64,000 nt of DNA from CAYRNR01 sp964425605 (GTDB lineage: Bacteria > Myxococcota_A > UBA796 > UBA9615 > CAYRNR01). Below, piece after piece: positions 44,356-53,246 of the stretch (its first letter is position 1; each line of letters opens with the position of its first letter). Under the pieces are notes generated by a model that searched no databases, had not been told where the DNA came from, and saw only the letters and a list, made by a program, of their open reading frames with translations. The position numbers were made by a program, and so were the translations under genes. The DNA lies in assembly GCA_964425605.1 (NCBI GenBank), contig CAYRNR010000001.1:62001-126000 (forward strand). The letters run 5' to 3'.

Positions 44356-44578
44356 GGGTTTACGTATTTTCTACGGTTCTTGTGGATTCTTTCTCCCCCG
44401 TACACCTCGGGAGAGACGTCCAGCGGTACCCCCGCTGTTGTAAGAAACGCGTAAGACACGCGCGCTCATTTGGCTCGACGCACCCCATTCGGTTGATATA
44501 CTGCGATGCAGCGGGAACTCGAACAATCGTCGGCTTCCGATAGCGGGAAGGGACCGACACAGCGGCGGGGAAAACGAC
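44356..44578 (+). promoter_or_regulatory. Promoter region of the choice-of-anchor A lipoprotein gene
   Basis: This 223-bp gap contains two adjacent 11-bp repeats (GTAAGAAACGC at 44440-44450 and GTAAGACACGC at 44451-44461), then TCGACG (44475-44480), 16 bases and TATACT (44497-44502), a good -35/-10 pair. The leader is about 70 bases. The repeats sit just upstream of the -35 element with one-helix-turn spacing, a usual activator site. The AT-richer start of the gap (44355-44400) shows no clear terminator. Confidence 0.5.
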
Positions 44579-45718
44579 ATGAAACGAATCGGTCTTCTGG
44601 TCCTGATGACATTGCCCCTGGTCCTCGTGGCTTGCGCCACGCTGGAGCCGGGGACGTCCGACTACGGTGTGCACGAGGACGTGGTGGACGTGGGCGTGCC
44701 CGAGGCCTTCGACCCGATTCTCCCGGAAGAGCCAGGCGGGATCCTCGGCGTGGACATGATCGGGGCCGAGATGGTGCCCGAGGATGCCCCCGAGATCGAG
44801 ATCCCGGACGTGGGCCCGGTGGACCCGGAGGACTACTTCGGATTCCACCCCATGGAGCTCAACGTCATCGTCATCGGCGATCTCGGCGAGGCCAAGGCGC
44901 CGTACTGCAGCGACTTCCAGGGCGCGGCGGCCATCGGCGGCGACGCCCACTTCGGCGGCTTCTCCCTCAACGCCCTCGACGCGAGCCCCACCGACGTGGC
45001 GCTGTGGGTCGGCGGTGAGCTGCGGTTCTCCGGCTCGGTGGCCTACGGCGACATCGAGACCGAGGGCGCCATGGACCTGTACGGCATCTGGGTCGGCGGC
45101 AGCCTCTGGGGCGGCGCGGGCCTCGAGGGCAACGGCTCCATCGGCGGCGACGCGACCCTGGCTGGCCTCAACAACGGCGGCCTCGACCTGACCATCGCCG
45201 GCACCGTGACCGAGGGCGCGGCCTTCACGCCGACCCTGGACCTGTACGTGCTGGGCGCCTACATGGAGGCCTTCAGCTCGGTCACCGCCTCCAAGGCCGT
45301 CACGACCACCGCCTCGGAGTCCTACGGCGAGATCACCATCGACGTGGTCTCGGGCATGAACGTGGTGGAGCTCGACGCGCAGGACCTGGACGACGCCTGG
45401 GGCGTCACCGTCGACGGTCCGGCCGACGCGTCCCTGTACATCAACGTGGGCAACACCACCGCAACCCTGGACTCCATGGTGTGGAACTACACCGGCGGCT
45501 TCGCCGCCGAGAACGCCCTGCTGAACTACCACGCGGCCACGGAGATCGAGCTGACCGGCGGCAACCACGCCATCAACATCCTCGCCCCGCTGGCGGTGGT
45601 GAACTTCGCCAACGGCCTGGTCACGGGCAACCTCGTGGCCCTGGAGCTGTACGGCTGTGGTCAGGTCAACCTGGGGTACTTCTGCTGCAACCCCTGGGAC
45701 GACAAGAAGATCCAGTAG
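44579..45718 (+). CDS. Choice-of-anchor A family lipoprotein
   Basis: This 379-residue lipoprotein (lipobox LVAC, Cys19) has an acidic linker of about 75 residues and then a choice-of-anchor A domain. In this family an extracellular domain carries varying anchors; here the anchor is the N-terminal lipid. Typical features are LNVIVIGDLGEAKAPYCSDFQGAAAIGGDAHFGG with many Gly-rich GG motifs (WVGGELRFSG, IGGDATLAG) and the late block AATEIELTGGNHAINILAPLAVVNFANG. The fold is a beta-helix or jelly-roll surface structure; function is adhesion or matrix, inferred from the family. Two Cys pairs near the end (FCCN and GCG) are unusual. Downstream gap to the convergent gene is only 19 bp. Confidence 0.78.
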   Translation: MKRIGLLVLMTLPLVLVACATLEPGTSDYGVHEDVVDVGVPEAFDPILPEEPGGILGVDMIGAEMVPEDAPEIEIPDVGPVDPEDYFGFHPMELNVIVIGDLGEAKAPYCSDFQGAAAIGGDAHFGGFSLNALDASPTDVALWVGGELRFSGSVAYGDIETEGAMDLYGIWVGGSLWGGAGLEGNGSIGGDATLAGLNNGGLDLTIAGTVTEGAAFTPTLDLYVLGAYMEAFSSVTASKAVTTTASESYGEITIDVVSGMNVVELDAQDLDDAWGVTVDGPADASLYINVGNTTATLDSMVWNYTGGFAAENALLNYHAATEIELTGGNHAINILAPLAVVNFANGLVTGNLVALELYGCGQVNLGYFCCNPWDDKKIQ

Positions 45719-45737
45719 CCCGCCCCCCTCGTCCGCC

Positions 45738-47162
45738 TCACTCCCCCGGCCCCTCCAGCACCGATCCGTACCCTAGCCCTCCGCCGATGGGCATGTTCAG
45801 GCGCCACGCCACCTCGCCGTCGGGGGTGACCTCGTCCATCTGCCCCTGGGAGCTCCAGATGACGAACGTGTTGCCCGACGCCAGCCGTGTGACGTCGCCG
45901 AGGCCGATGACGTGCATGGGCGGGTCCACCACGTGGTGCCACACGTAGTCCACCAGCATCGCGTCGGTGTCCATCGTGTACTCGATCACCCGCGAGGGCT
46001 GCGCCACGTCGTCGCGGTTGTCGAACACGACGATGCCGCCGTCGATCAGATCGAACTGGTGCTGGCTGCCGAACAGCTCCGTCTCCGCGGTGGCGGTCTG
46101 GAAGTCGCTGAAGGGGCCGCCGAGGCGCCAGATCTCCTCGCCGGTGGCGCGGTCGATCTTGTGCAGGGCGTCGTAGCTGCGCAGGGAGATGACGTAGGCG
46201 TCCTCGTCGTCGAGGTAGTCGATGGCGTTGGCGTGGACCCAGCCGTGGTCCTCGTACTCGGGGTCGTACTCCAGGTGATCGAACGCCGACCAGATGGTGG
46301 TCATGTTGCCGTCGGCGTCGAGCTCGACCACGGTGTCGCCGAAGACCTCGGCGTCGTCGATGGTCCGGTGCTCGGACTGCAGCAGGGCGAACGAGCCGTC
46401 GGGCAGTTCGAGGAAGTCGTGGTGGCAGTGGGACACGTGGGTGGTCACGACCTCGCTGCCGTCCAGCCGCACCTGCACGAGGTAGTCCTCGCCGTCGTAG
46501 TTGGTGGCGTCGTCGTCGTCGTCGTCGTCGTCGCCGCTGGCGAACTCGCCCAGCGACATCAGGTAGACCACCCACTGCCGGTCGCGGGACAGGTGGGCGC
46601 GGACGATGGACGCGTAGTCCTCGGTGTCGGGCAGCGTCCACCACACGTAGTCCCCGTCGCGGTCGAGGATCGCCACCGCAGGGGGGAAGGCGATGAGGGA
46701 GGTGAGGATGTAGCTGTCCTCGTACGAGTCGGCGAGGGGGGTGTAGACCTCCATCTCCGGCATGCCGGTGGGCGGTGAGCCGGTGGTGAAGGTGGCGCCC
46801 TCGGAGTGGATCGGCCCGTCGTCGTCGTCCAGCCGCACACGGTAGTGGTACTCGTGGGCCGCCTTGAGCCACTGCAGGTCCGCCGAGAACGCGCCGTCGC
46901 CGTCCCACGCCGCGACGACCTCGTCACCGTACGACGCGTCGAGGCCGTACTCCACGGCCACGGCCGTGACGCCGGCGTGGATCGTGGTCCCGTGCACGGT
47001 CACCAGGGTCGGGATGACCTCGTTGACCGTTGCGAGGACCTGCAGATCGTCCTGCGCGGTGGAGTCGTCGTCGTCGTCGGCCTCGTCGTCGCATGCAACC
47101 GCGACCGACAGCAGGATCGTCAGCAGGATCGTCAGCAGGTGCCAGGGGGTGCGAGGTGCCAT
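45738..47162 (-). CDS. Arylsulfotransferase-like lipoprotein
   Basis: This 474-residue lipoprotein has a signal peptide with lipobox SVAVAC (Cys24) and an Asp-rich linker (DDEADDDDD). The rest is a beta-propeller of the arylsulfate sulfotransferase (ASST) type: VSHCHHDFLELPDGSFALLQSE, DHGWVHANAIDYL, ALHKIDRATGEEIWRLGG and FDNRDDVAQPSRVIEY carry the family's His and Asn/Arg positions. ASST-type enzymes move sulfate between phenols; here the physiological substrate is unknown. The DNA for the signal peptide contains a 12-bp tandem repeat. Its start is 36 bp downstream of the uvrA-like gene on the same strand. It also has an 8-Asp run in the middle of the protein. Confidence 0.78.
   Translation of the reverse strand: MAPRTPWHLLTILLTILLSVAVACDDEADDDDDSTAQDDLQVLATVNEVIPTLVTVHGTTIHAGVTAVAVEYGLDASYGDEVVAAWDGDGAFSADLQWLKAAHEYHYRVRLDDDDGPIHSEGATFTTGSPPTGMPEMEVYTPLADSYEDSYILTSLIAFPPAVAILDRDGDYVWWTLPDTEDYASIVRAHLSRDRQWVVYLMSLGEFASGDDDDDDDDATNYDGEDYLVQVRLDGSEVVTTHVSHCHHDFLELPDGSFALLQSEHRTIDDAEVFGDTVVELDADGNMTTIWSAFDHLEYDPEYEDHGWVHANAIDYLDDEDAYVISLRSYDALHKIDRATGEEIWRLGGPFSDFQTATAETELFGSQHQFDLIDGGIVVFDNRDDVAQPSRVIEYTMDTDAMLVDYVWHHVVDPPMHVIGLGDVTRLASGNTFVIWSSQGQMDEVTPDGEVAWRLNMPIGGGLGYGSVLEGPGE
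47109..47140. repeat. 12-bp tandem repeat inside a signal-peptide coding sequence
   Basis: CAGCAGGATCGT occurs twice in tandem (47109-47120 and 47121-47132) with a partial third copy to 47140. It encodes the repeated Leu-Thr-Ile-Leu of the hydrophobic core of the arylsulfotransferase-like signal peptide. Unit length is a multiple of three, so copy changes would keep frame. Confidence 0.7.
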
Positions 47163-47198
47163 GGGCTCGGGCTAGCACACATTGGCCGTCGACGCGAA

Positions 47199-50100
47199 TC
47201 ATTCCAGGGCGGCGCCCGTGTGGGACCGCGGATGCGACGCCAGGGTCTCGGGCGTGCCCTCGGCCACGACCGTGCCGCCCCCATCGCCCCCCTCGGGGCC
47301 TAGATCCAGCACCCAGTCCGCGGCACGGATGACGGCCGGGTCGTGCTCGATGATCCACACGGTGTGCCCGGCGTCGACGAGCCGGTCCAGCGCCCCCACG
47401 AGCCGCCGCACGTCGTGGACGTGGAGCCCGCGGGTGGGCTCGTCCAGCAGGTACAGGCGGCGTCCGCGGGTCCGGGCCGCGAGGCCGCTCGACAGGATCA
47501 GGCGCTGGGCCTCGCCGCCGGACAGGGTGTCGCCCGCCTGCCCCAGGGTCAGGTAGCCCAGGCCCAGCTGGACCAGCGGCTCGAGCCGGGACTGGATCGC
47601 GCGCTGTGCCCCGAGACACTCCAGGGCTCGCGTCGCGGTCATGGCGAGGACGTCGGCGATGGAGTACCCGTCGTGCCTCGCTTCGAGGGTCGCGGCGGAG
47701 TAGCGGGCGCCCCGGCAGGCGTCGCAGGTCAGCCGCACCGTGGGCAGGAACCCCATCTCCACGTCCTCGCGCCCGGTGCCGCCGCAGGCCTCGCAGCGGC
47801 CTCCGCGCGCGTGCAGCGAGAACCAGCCCTTGCGCCATCCGCGCTGCTGCGCCACGTCCGTCTTCGTGAACAGGGTGCGCAGGGGATCGAACGCGCCGCA
47901 CGACGACGCCACGGTGCTCCGCGCGGCGCGCGGAGGTGGCGCCCCGTCCACGGCGACGACCTCGTCGAACCCCTCTCCCCCGTGGATGGCGGCGCACATC
48001 ACGGGGCGCTCGCGGATCAGCGACGGCGCCACCACGTCGAACAGCAGCGCCGACTTGCCGCTCCCCGACACGCCGGTCACGGCCACCATCGCGTCGCCGG
48101 GGAGCCTCACGTCCACGTCCCGGAGGTTGCGGGCCCGGGCTCCGACGATGCGCAGTCCCGGGCCGGGCTCGCGCCGCTCCCGCGCCACGGGCTGCGCGCC
48201 CTCGCGCAGCGCCGCGCCCGTCGGGGAGTCCGCGACCTCCATCAGCTGCGCCGGCGAGCCCTCCGCGACGATCCGTCCCCCCTCGTCCCCGGGCCCCGGT
48301 CCCAGGTCGATGACGTGATCCGCGGCGCCGATGACGGCCAGGTCGTGCTCGACCACCACCAGCGTGTTGCCCCCGTCGCGTAGCTGCCGCAGCACCGACA
48401 GCAGCCGCCGCGTGTCGCGCGGGTGGAGGCCCGCGGTGGGCTCGTCCAGCACGTAGGTGACTCCCCACAGCCGCGCGCTGAGCTGGGCGGCCAGCCGGAC
48501 CCGGTGCGCCTCCCCGCTGGACAGCGACGGCGCGCTCCGGTCCAGGGTCAGGTATCCCAGGCCCACGTCGGCGAGGGTGTGCAGCCTGCGCCGGATGTCG
48601 TCCAGCAGCGGCCGCGCGACGGCCTCGGCGCGGGCGCCGAGGGGGGGCAGCTCGCCGAGCCATTCGATGAACGTCGCAACGGACAGGGCCAGCAGCCCCC
48701 CCAGGGGTCGGCCGGCGAAGCGCACCGCCCGCGGCTCCTCGCCGAGGCGCTGGCCACCGCACGCGCGGCACGGCACGTCCATCATCAGCGGGCGCATGGC
48801 CTCGCCGCGGTGATCGGCGTGCTTGCGGCCGTACTCCTCGTCCACGTACGCCACCAGCCCGTCCCAGGTGGCCCGGAACGCGTGGTCCCCCTTGCGCTCG
48901 CCGCGCTGGTATCGCCACACCACGTCGTACTCGACCTCGCCCGTTCCGCGCAGCGCGACGCTCCTGGCGCGGGGTTCGAGCCCTTCCCACGGCAACGAGA
49001 AGTCCAGGCCGTGGCGCGCGGCGACCGCGTCGAGGATCGCCATGTGGCGGCCCTTCGGATCGGCGTAGGCCTTGCCCGCGCGGTGGCCATCCAGGGCGCC
49101 GCCTGCCAGGGGCCGCGCGGGATGCGAGACCAGGGCCGCCGGATCGCACGTCTCGATGTGGCCCAGGCCCCGGCACTCGGGGCACGCGCCCCGGTGGTCG
49201 TTGAACGAGAAGTGGGCGGCCAGCAGCGTGGGCGTGCCGGCGTGGCCGCAGTCCGGGCAGGCGTGCCCCTCGAGGCGGAAGCCGCAGCGGGTGCAGTGGC
49301 GCCGTCCGGCCCGCGCGAACAGCAGCCGCAGGCACTCGTGGATCTCGGTCATGGTGCCCACGGTGGAGCGGGGATTGCGCGCCAGCGCGCCCTGTCCGAT
49401 CCCAAGGGCAGGGGTGATTCCCTGCGCGCCCTCCAGGGCCGCCGCGCTGCGGCCCCCGGTCCGGCGCCGGACCTGTGTCGTCAGCCCCTCGGCGTACCGG
49501 GAACGGGCCTCCTCGTACAGGGTGTCGAAGGCCAGCGACGACTTGCCGCTGCCGGACACGCCGGTGATCACGGTCATGCGGCCGTGGGGGATGGCCACGT
49601 CCACTCCGCGCAGGTTGTGGGTCGTCACGCCGTGGAGGCGGATGGGCGCGTCGCCAGCGGGAACCTGCCGCGTCGCCGGCGGCCCCTCCACCTCGCCGCG
49701 CAGCACGGCGCCGGTCACCGACGCGGGGGTCTCCCTCACCGCCTCGGGCGGACCGGCCACCACCAGTCGACCGCCTGCGTCGCCCGCCTCCGGGCCCAGG
49801 TCCACCACGTGGTCTGCCGCGCAGATCACCTGGGGATCGTGCTCCACCACCACGGCGGTGTTGCCCTGGTCCACCAGCCGCCCCAGGGCGTCCAGCAACC
49901 GCTCCACGTCACGGTGGTGCAGCCCCCGCGTGGGCTCGTCCAGCAGCAGCAGGGTGTGGCCGGTGACGCGCCTGCCGAGCTCCGCGGCCAGCTTCACCCG
50001 CTGGGCCTCGCCGCCGGACAGCGTCGTCGAGGGCTGGCCCAGGGCCAGGTACCCCAGCCCCACGTCCTGCAGCGCCCCCAGCACTCGGCGGATCTTCGGC

Positions 50101-52106
50101 TGGGCGGCGAACACCTCGGCTGCGCGGTCCACCGACAGCTCCAGCACGTCGAGCACCGAGAGCCCCGCGTGGCGCGCTCGCAGGGTCTCGGCGCCGAAGC
50201 GCCGCCCGCCGCAGTCCGGGCAGGTGACCTGCACGTCGCCCAGGAAGTGCATGCCCACCGTCTCGACCCCTGCCCCCTGGCACGTCTCGCAGCGCCCCCC
50301 CTTCACGTTGAGCGAGAAGTGACCCTTGCCCCACCCCCGCTCCTGCGCCAGGCCGGTGGCCGCGAACAGGGCGCGGATCGGGTCGAACACCTTGGTGTAG
50401 GTGGCCGGGTTGCTGCGCGGCGTGCGCCCGATGGGCGCCTGGTCCACCACGATCACCTTGTCGATGGACTCGGCCCCATCGAGGGCCTCGTGGGCCCCGG
50501 CCACCCCCGTCGCGCCGTGAAGCCTCGCGCGCAGCGCGCGACCCAGCGTCCGCTCGACCAGCGTGGTCTTGCCCGCCCCGGACACGCCCGTGACCACGTT
50601 CAGCGCCCCGATACTCAGCGGCACGTCGATGCCGCGCAGGTTGTGTTCCCGCGCCCCACGCACCCACAGTGTCCCCGCTCCCCCCCTCCTCGTTCCCACG
50701 GTCTCCGTGGGAACGCACCTTCCTCGGCGTTTCGCGCCGGTTCCCCTGGGCGGCCCCTCGTACACCAGCTCCCCACCCCCAGCCCCCGCCTCCGGCCCCA
50801 CATCGATCACATGATCCGCCACCCGGATCGTCGCCGGATCATGCTCCACCACCACCACGGTGTTCCCCGCGTCCCGCAGCCGCTGCAGCACCGCCATCAG
50901 CCGCCCGTGGTCCCGCCCGTGCAGCCCCACCGACGGCTCGTCGAGCACGTACAGCACCCCGCGCATGCCCACCCCCACGGCCCGGGCCAGCCGCAGCCGC
51001 TGCACCTCGCTGGTCGACAGGGTGGGCGACGGGCGGTCCAGCCGCAGGTGGCCCAGCCCCAGCTCGGCGATCTGCGCGGCCCTCGCGTCGAAGGCCTCCA
51101 CCACCGGCCCGGCGATCCCGGCCTCGCGGCGCCCCCACTCGACGGACGCCAGAAACTCCCTCGCCCCCTGCACCGTGTGCGCGGCCACATCGGCGATGCT
51201 ACGACCGTCCACCCGCAGCGCCAGCGCCCGCGGGTTCAGCCGCGTCCCCCCGCACGCCCCACACGGCTCGCTGCGGACGAACCGCAGGGCGTTGCGGTTG
51301 CGGTTCCGCTTCAGGATCTCCTCGATGACCGGGACGATCCCCCCGTAGAACCCCTCCTCGCGGGGCTTGGCCGTGATGCCCTTCCACTTCATCCGCGACT
51401 CGAGCGGGTGCTTGCCGAACGGCACGCGAATCCGATCCGAGCCGTACAGCACCACCCGCTGCTGCTCCCGGGTCAGCTCGCGCCACGGCTGATCGACCGT
51501 GAAGTCATGCGCCCGGCACACCTGGTCGAGCACGTCCACGGTCACCTGCGAGTACACGATGTAGCCGGTGGGCGTGGTCGGGACCAGCGCCCCCTCGCGC
51601 AGCGTCCGCGCCGGATCGGCGATCAGCAGCCCCGGATCCACCCGGTCCTCCACCCCCAGCCCCCTGCACGCCTCACACGCGCCCATGGGCGTGTTGAACG
51701 ACAGCAGCGACGACGTGATCCGCGCCGGCGGATCGTCCCCCTCGTATCGCCCCGCCCTGGCGAACAGCATCCGCAGGTGGTCGTACAGCTCGCTGATCGT
51801 CCCCACCGTGGACCGCGGTGATCGCGCCACGGCCCGCTGGTCCACCGCCAGGGCCGCCGGGATGCCCTCGATCCGGTCCACGTCGGGCCGCTCCAGCTTG
51901 CCCAGGGACTGCCGCGCGTACGAGGAGATCGACTCCAGGTACCGCCGCTGCCCCTCGCGAAACAACGTGTCGTACGCCAGCGACGACTTGCCCGAACCCG
52001 ACACGCCGGTGATCACCGTCAGCTTGCCGTGGGGGATCTCCACGTCGAACCCGCGCAGGTTGTGCTGCCGGGCGCCGAGGACGCGGATGGCTGTCGAATC
52101 GTCCAT
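47199..52106 (-). CDS. Double-length UvrA-like protein (tandem fusion of two UvrA units)
   Basis: This 1635-residue protein consists of two UvrA-like halves, about residues 1-840 and 830-1635; normal UvrA is about 940. UvrA binds DNA lesions as part of excision repair. There are four Walker A motifs: GVSGSGKS near 34 and 848 and 1343, and GVSGAGKT near 507. Walker B/loop blocks are LDEPSVGLH, LDEPTRGLH, LDEPTAGLH and LDEPTRGLH. The zinc modules are GGRCETCQG...CPDCGG and GGRCEACGG...CDACRG, with an extra CTRC...CPDC in half 2; half 1 lacks that module. The signatures of ATPase 1 and 3 are altered (STSEVQR, SSGEAHR), while 2 and 4 keep SGGEAQR. The start is ATG at 52106; 40 bp away lies the divergent TPR gene. 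It may be a UvrA paralogue rather than the housekeeping enzyme. Confidence 0.85.
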   Translation of the reverse strand: MDDSTAIRVLGARQHNLRGFDVEIPHGKLTVITGVSGSGKSSLAYDTLFREGQRRYLESISSYARQSLGKLERPDVDRIEGIPAALAVDQRAVARSPRSTVGTISELYDHLRMLFARAGRYEGDDPPARITSSLLSFNTPMGACEACRGLGVEDRVDPGLLIADPARTLREGALVPTTPTGYIVYSQVTVDVLDQVCRAHDFTVDQPWRELTREQQRVVLYGSDRIRVPFGKHPLESRMKWKGITAKPREEGFYGGIVPVIEEILKRNRNRNALRFVRSEPCGACGGTRLNPRALALRVDGRSIADVAAHTVQGAREFLASVEWGRREAGIAGPVVEAFDARAAQIAELGLGHLRLDRPSPTLSTSEVQRLRLARAVGVGMRGVLYVLDEPSVGLHGRDHGRLMAVLQRLRDAGNTVVVVEHDPATIRVADHVIDVGPEAGAGGGELVYEGPPRGTGAKRRGRCVPTETVGTRRGGAGTLWVRGAREHNLRGIDVPLSIGALNVVTGVSGAGKTTLVERTLGRALRARLHGATGVAGAHEALDGAESIDKVIVVDQAPIGRTPRSNPATYTKVFDPIRALFAATGLAQERGWGKGHFSLNVKGGRCETCQGAGVETVGMHFLGDVQVTCPDCGGRRFGAETLRARHAGLSVLDVLELSVDRAAEVFAAQPKIRRVLGALQDVGLGYLALGQPSTTLSGGEAQRVKLAAELGRRVTGHTLLLLDEPTRGLHHRDVERLLDALGRLVDQGNTAVVVEHDPQVICAADHVVDLGPEAGDAGGRLVVAGPPEAVRETPASVTGAVLRGEVEGPPATRQVPAGDAPIRLHGVTTHNLRGVDVAIPHGRMTVITGVSGSGKSSLAFDTLYEEARSRYAEGLTTQVRRRTGGRSAAALEGAQGITPALGIGQGALARNPRSTVGTMTEIHECLRLLFARAGRRHCTRCGFRLEGHACPDCGHAGTPTLLAAHFSFNDHRGACPECRGLGHIETCDPAALVSHPARPLAGGALDGHRAGKAYADPKGRHMAILDAVAARHGLDFSLPWEGLEPRARSVALRGTGEVEYDVVWRYQRGERKGDHAFRATWDGLVAYVDEEYGRKHADHRGEAMRPLMMDVPCRACGGQRLGEEPRAVRFAGRPLGGLLALSVATFIEWLGELPPLGARAEAVARPLLDDIRRRLHTLADVGLGYLTLDRSAPSLSSGEAHRVRLAAQLSARLWGVTYVLDEPTAGLHPRDTRRLLSVLRQLRDGGNTLVVVEHDLAVIGAADHVIDLGPGPGDEGGRIVAEGSPAQLMEVADSPTGAALREGAQPVARERREPGPGLRIVGARARNLRDVDVRLPGDAMVAVTGVSGSGKSALLFDVVAPSLIRERPVMCAAIHGGEGFDEVVAVDGAPPPRAARSTVASSCGAFDPLRTLFTKTDVAQQRGWRKGWFSLHARGGRCEACGGTGREDVEMGFLPTVRLTCDACRGARYSAATLEARHDGYSIADVLAMTATRALECLGAQRAIQSRLEPLVQLGLGYLTLGQAGDTLSGGEAQRLILSSGLAARTRGRRLYLLDEPTRGLHVHDVRRLVGALDRLVDAGHTVWIIEHDPAVIRAADWVLDLGPEGGDGGGTVVAEGTPETLASHPRSHTGAALE
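50691..50739. repeat. REP-like tandem palindromes inside the UvrA-like gene
   Basis: CGTTCCCACGG (50691-50701) and CCGTGGGAACG (50705-50715) form a perfect 11-bp stem around TCT. Directly after, CGGCG (50725-50729) and CGCCG (50735-50739) form a second stem around TTTCG. Two adjacent GC-rich hairpins with the CGTTCCCACG-type arms resemble REP elements that usually lie between genes. It is in frame in the linker between ATPase modules 1 and 2 and is translated as part of CVPTETVGTR (about residues 463-473). Confidence 0.65.
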
Positions 52107-52118
52107 GGCGGTGCAGTG

Positions 52119-52124
52119 TACACT
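52119..52124 (+). promoter_or_regulatory. -10-like element six bases before the TPR gene start
   Basis: TACACT ends six bases before the ATG at 52131, in the 24-bp divergent gap to the uvrA-like start. There is no Shine-Dalgarno. With such a short gap, both promoters must overlap each other or the neighbouring coding sequence. Confidence 0.35.
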
Positions 52125-52130
52125 GGCCCG

Positions 52131-53246
52131 ATGCAGACCCGACTCCCCCTGCTCCTCGCCCTCGCCGCGGTCCTCCTCATCCACCCGCAGCCCGCTGCGT
52201 CCGCCGAGCCCTGCGACGGCATGAACACCCTGGGCATCGAGCCCGAGCTGCTGTGCGACATCCAGACCGGGCTGGAGCTGATCTACGGCAGGCAGTACCC
52301 CGACGCGCTCAAGCACTTCCGCGCGGTGAGCGAGGGCCGCCCCCACTCCCCGGTGGGGCCGCTGTGCCGGGCCATCGTCTACCAGGTGATGATGCTCGAG
52401 GACTGGGACGACGAGTACGACGACACCTTCAGGCACGAACTCGAGGTGGGCCGGGAGCGCATGGACCGCCAGGCGTCGGACTCCGCGGCCTGGAGCCACT
52501 TCGTCGAGGCCATGCTCGCCACCCTGGAGGCGCTGGACCGGCTGCACGCGGACGACCACCTCGCCGCGGTCAACCGCGGGTGGGAAGCCATCGAGGGCAT
52601 GAAGCAGGCCAAGCGCGCGGATCCCACGTTCGCCGATCCCGACCTCTTCTTGGGGATCTTCAACTACTACCTGTCGGCCATCACCCGTCGCTACAAGGGG
52701 CTGCCGTCGTTCGCGGATCGCCGCGAGGAGGCGTTCGCGCAGATGGAGCACGCGCGGGACGAGGGCCTGCTGACCCCGCTGGCCGCCAGGTTCTCCCTGG
52801 CGTACTGCTACCTCGACCACGACGCGTACGACCGGGCGCTGGTCGAGTGCCGCGCCCTGCACGCGGTGTACCCGGAGAACCTGCTGGTCCTGTCGCTGAT
52901 GGCCCGCGTCCAGACCAAGTCAAAGGACGCCCCGGGCGCCCTGGCGACGCTGGAGGCCATCCGCGGCCTCGATCCCGAGAACAAGCGCCTCCCGTGGTAT
53001 CTGGCCGAGACGCATCGGCTGGCGGTCGGCGACCGCGACGAGGCCAGGCGTCAGTACGCGCTGTACCTCGACCAGCCCGGCGTGCCGCTGCGTTACCGCG
53101 TCAAGACCCTCGTGCGGCTGGCCGACATGGCCGAGGAGGATGGCGACCTCGACGGCGCCATCGTCCACCTGGAGGCTGCGCTGGAGGAGGACCCGAAGGC
53201 CGGGGCGGCCAGGAAGCAGCTCAAGGCGCTGAAGAAGAAGCGCTAG
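52131..53246 (+). CDS. Secreted TPR-repeat protein
   Basis: This 371-residue protein has a signal peptide of about 23 residues (cleavage near ASAEP) and then TPR-like helical repeats throughout, with motifs such as LELIYGRQYPDALKHFRAV, AYCYLDHDAYDRALVECRAL and LEAALEEDPKAGAARKQLK. CDG and LLCD near residues 27-42 give two Cys that could form a disulfide. TPR proteins hold other proteins together; no partner can be named. A second, longer frame upstream (52029) was rejected because it would overlap the divergent uvrA start. The last 26 bp overlap the convergent DUF4185 gene. Confidence 0.75.
   Translation: MQTRLPLLLALAAVLLIHPQPAASAEPCDGMNTLGIEPELLCDIQTGLELIYGRQYPDALKHFRAVSEGRPHSPVGPLCRAIVYQVMMLEDWDDEYDDTFRHELEVGRERMDRQASDSAAWSHFVEAMLATLEALDRLHADDHLAAVNRGWEAIEGMKQAKRADPTFADPDLFLGIFNYYLSAITRRYKGLPSFADRREEAFAQMEHARDEGLLTPLAARFSLAYCYLDHDAYDRALVECRALHAVYPENLLVLSLMARVQTKSKDAPGALATLEAIRGLDPENKRLPWYLAETHRLAVGDRDEARRQYALYLDQPGVPLRYRVKTLVRLADMAEEDGDLDGAIVHLEAALEEDPKAGAARKQLKALKKKR

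Noticed and set aside
44356..44425. Possible terminator after GTPase 2
   Set aside because: CTCCC and GGGAG arms around 44390-44413 can pair, but there is no U-tract on the plus strand and the stem is short.
48423..51821. Open frame of 1132 codons on the plus strand
   Set aside because: It is antisense to the UvrA-like gene and has no recognisable domain; composition is typical of a shadow frame.
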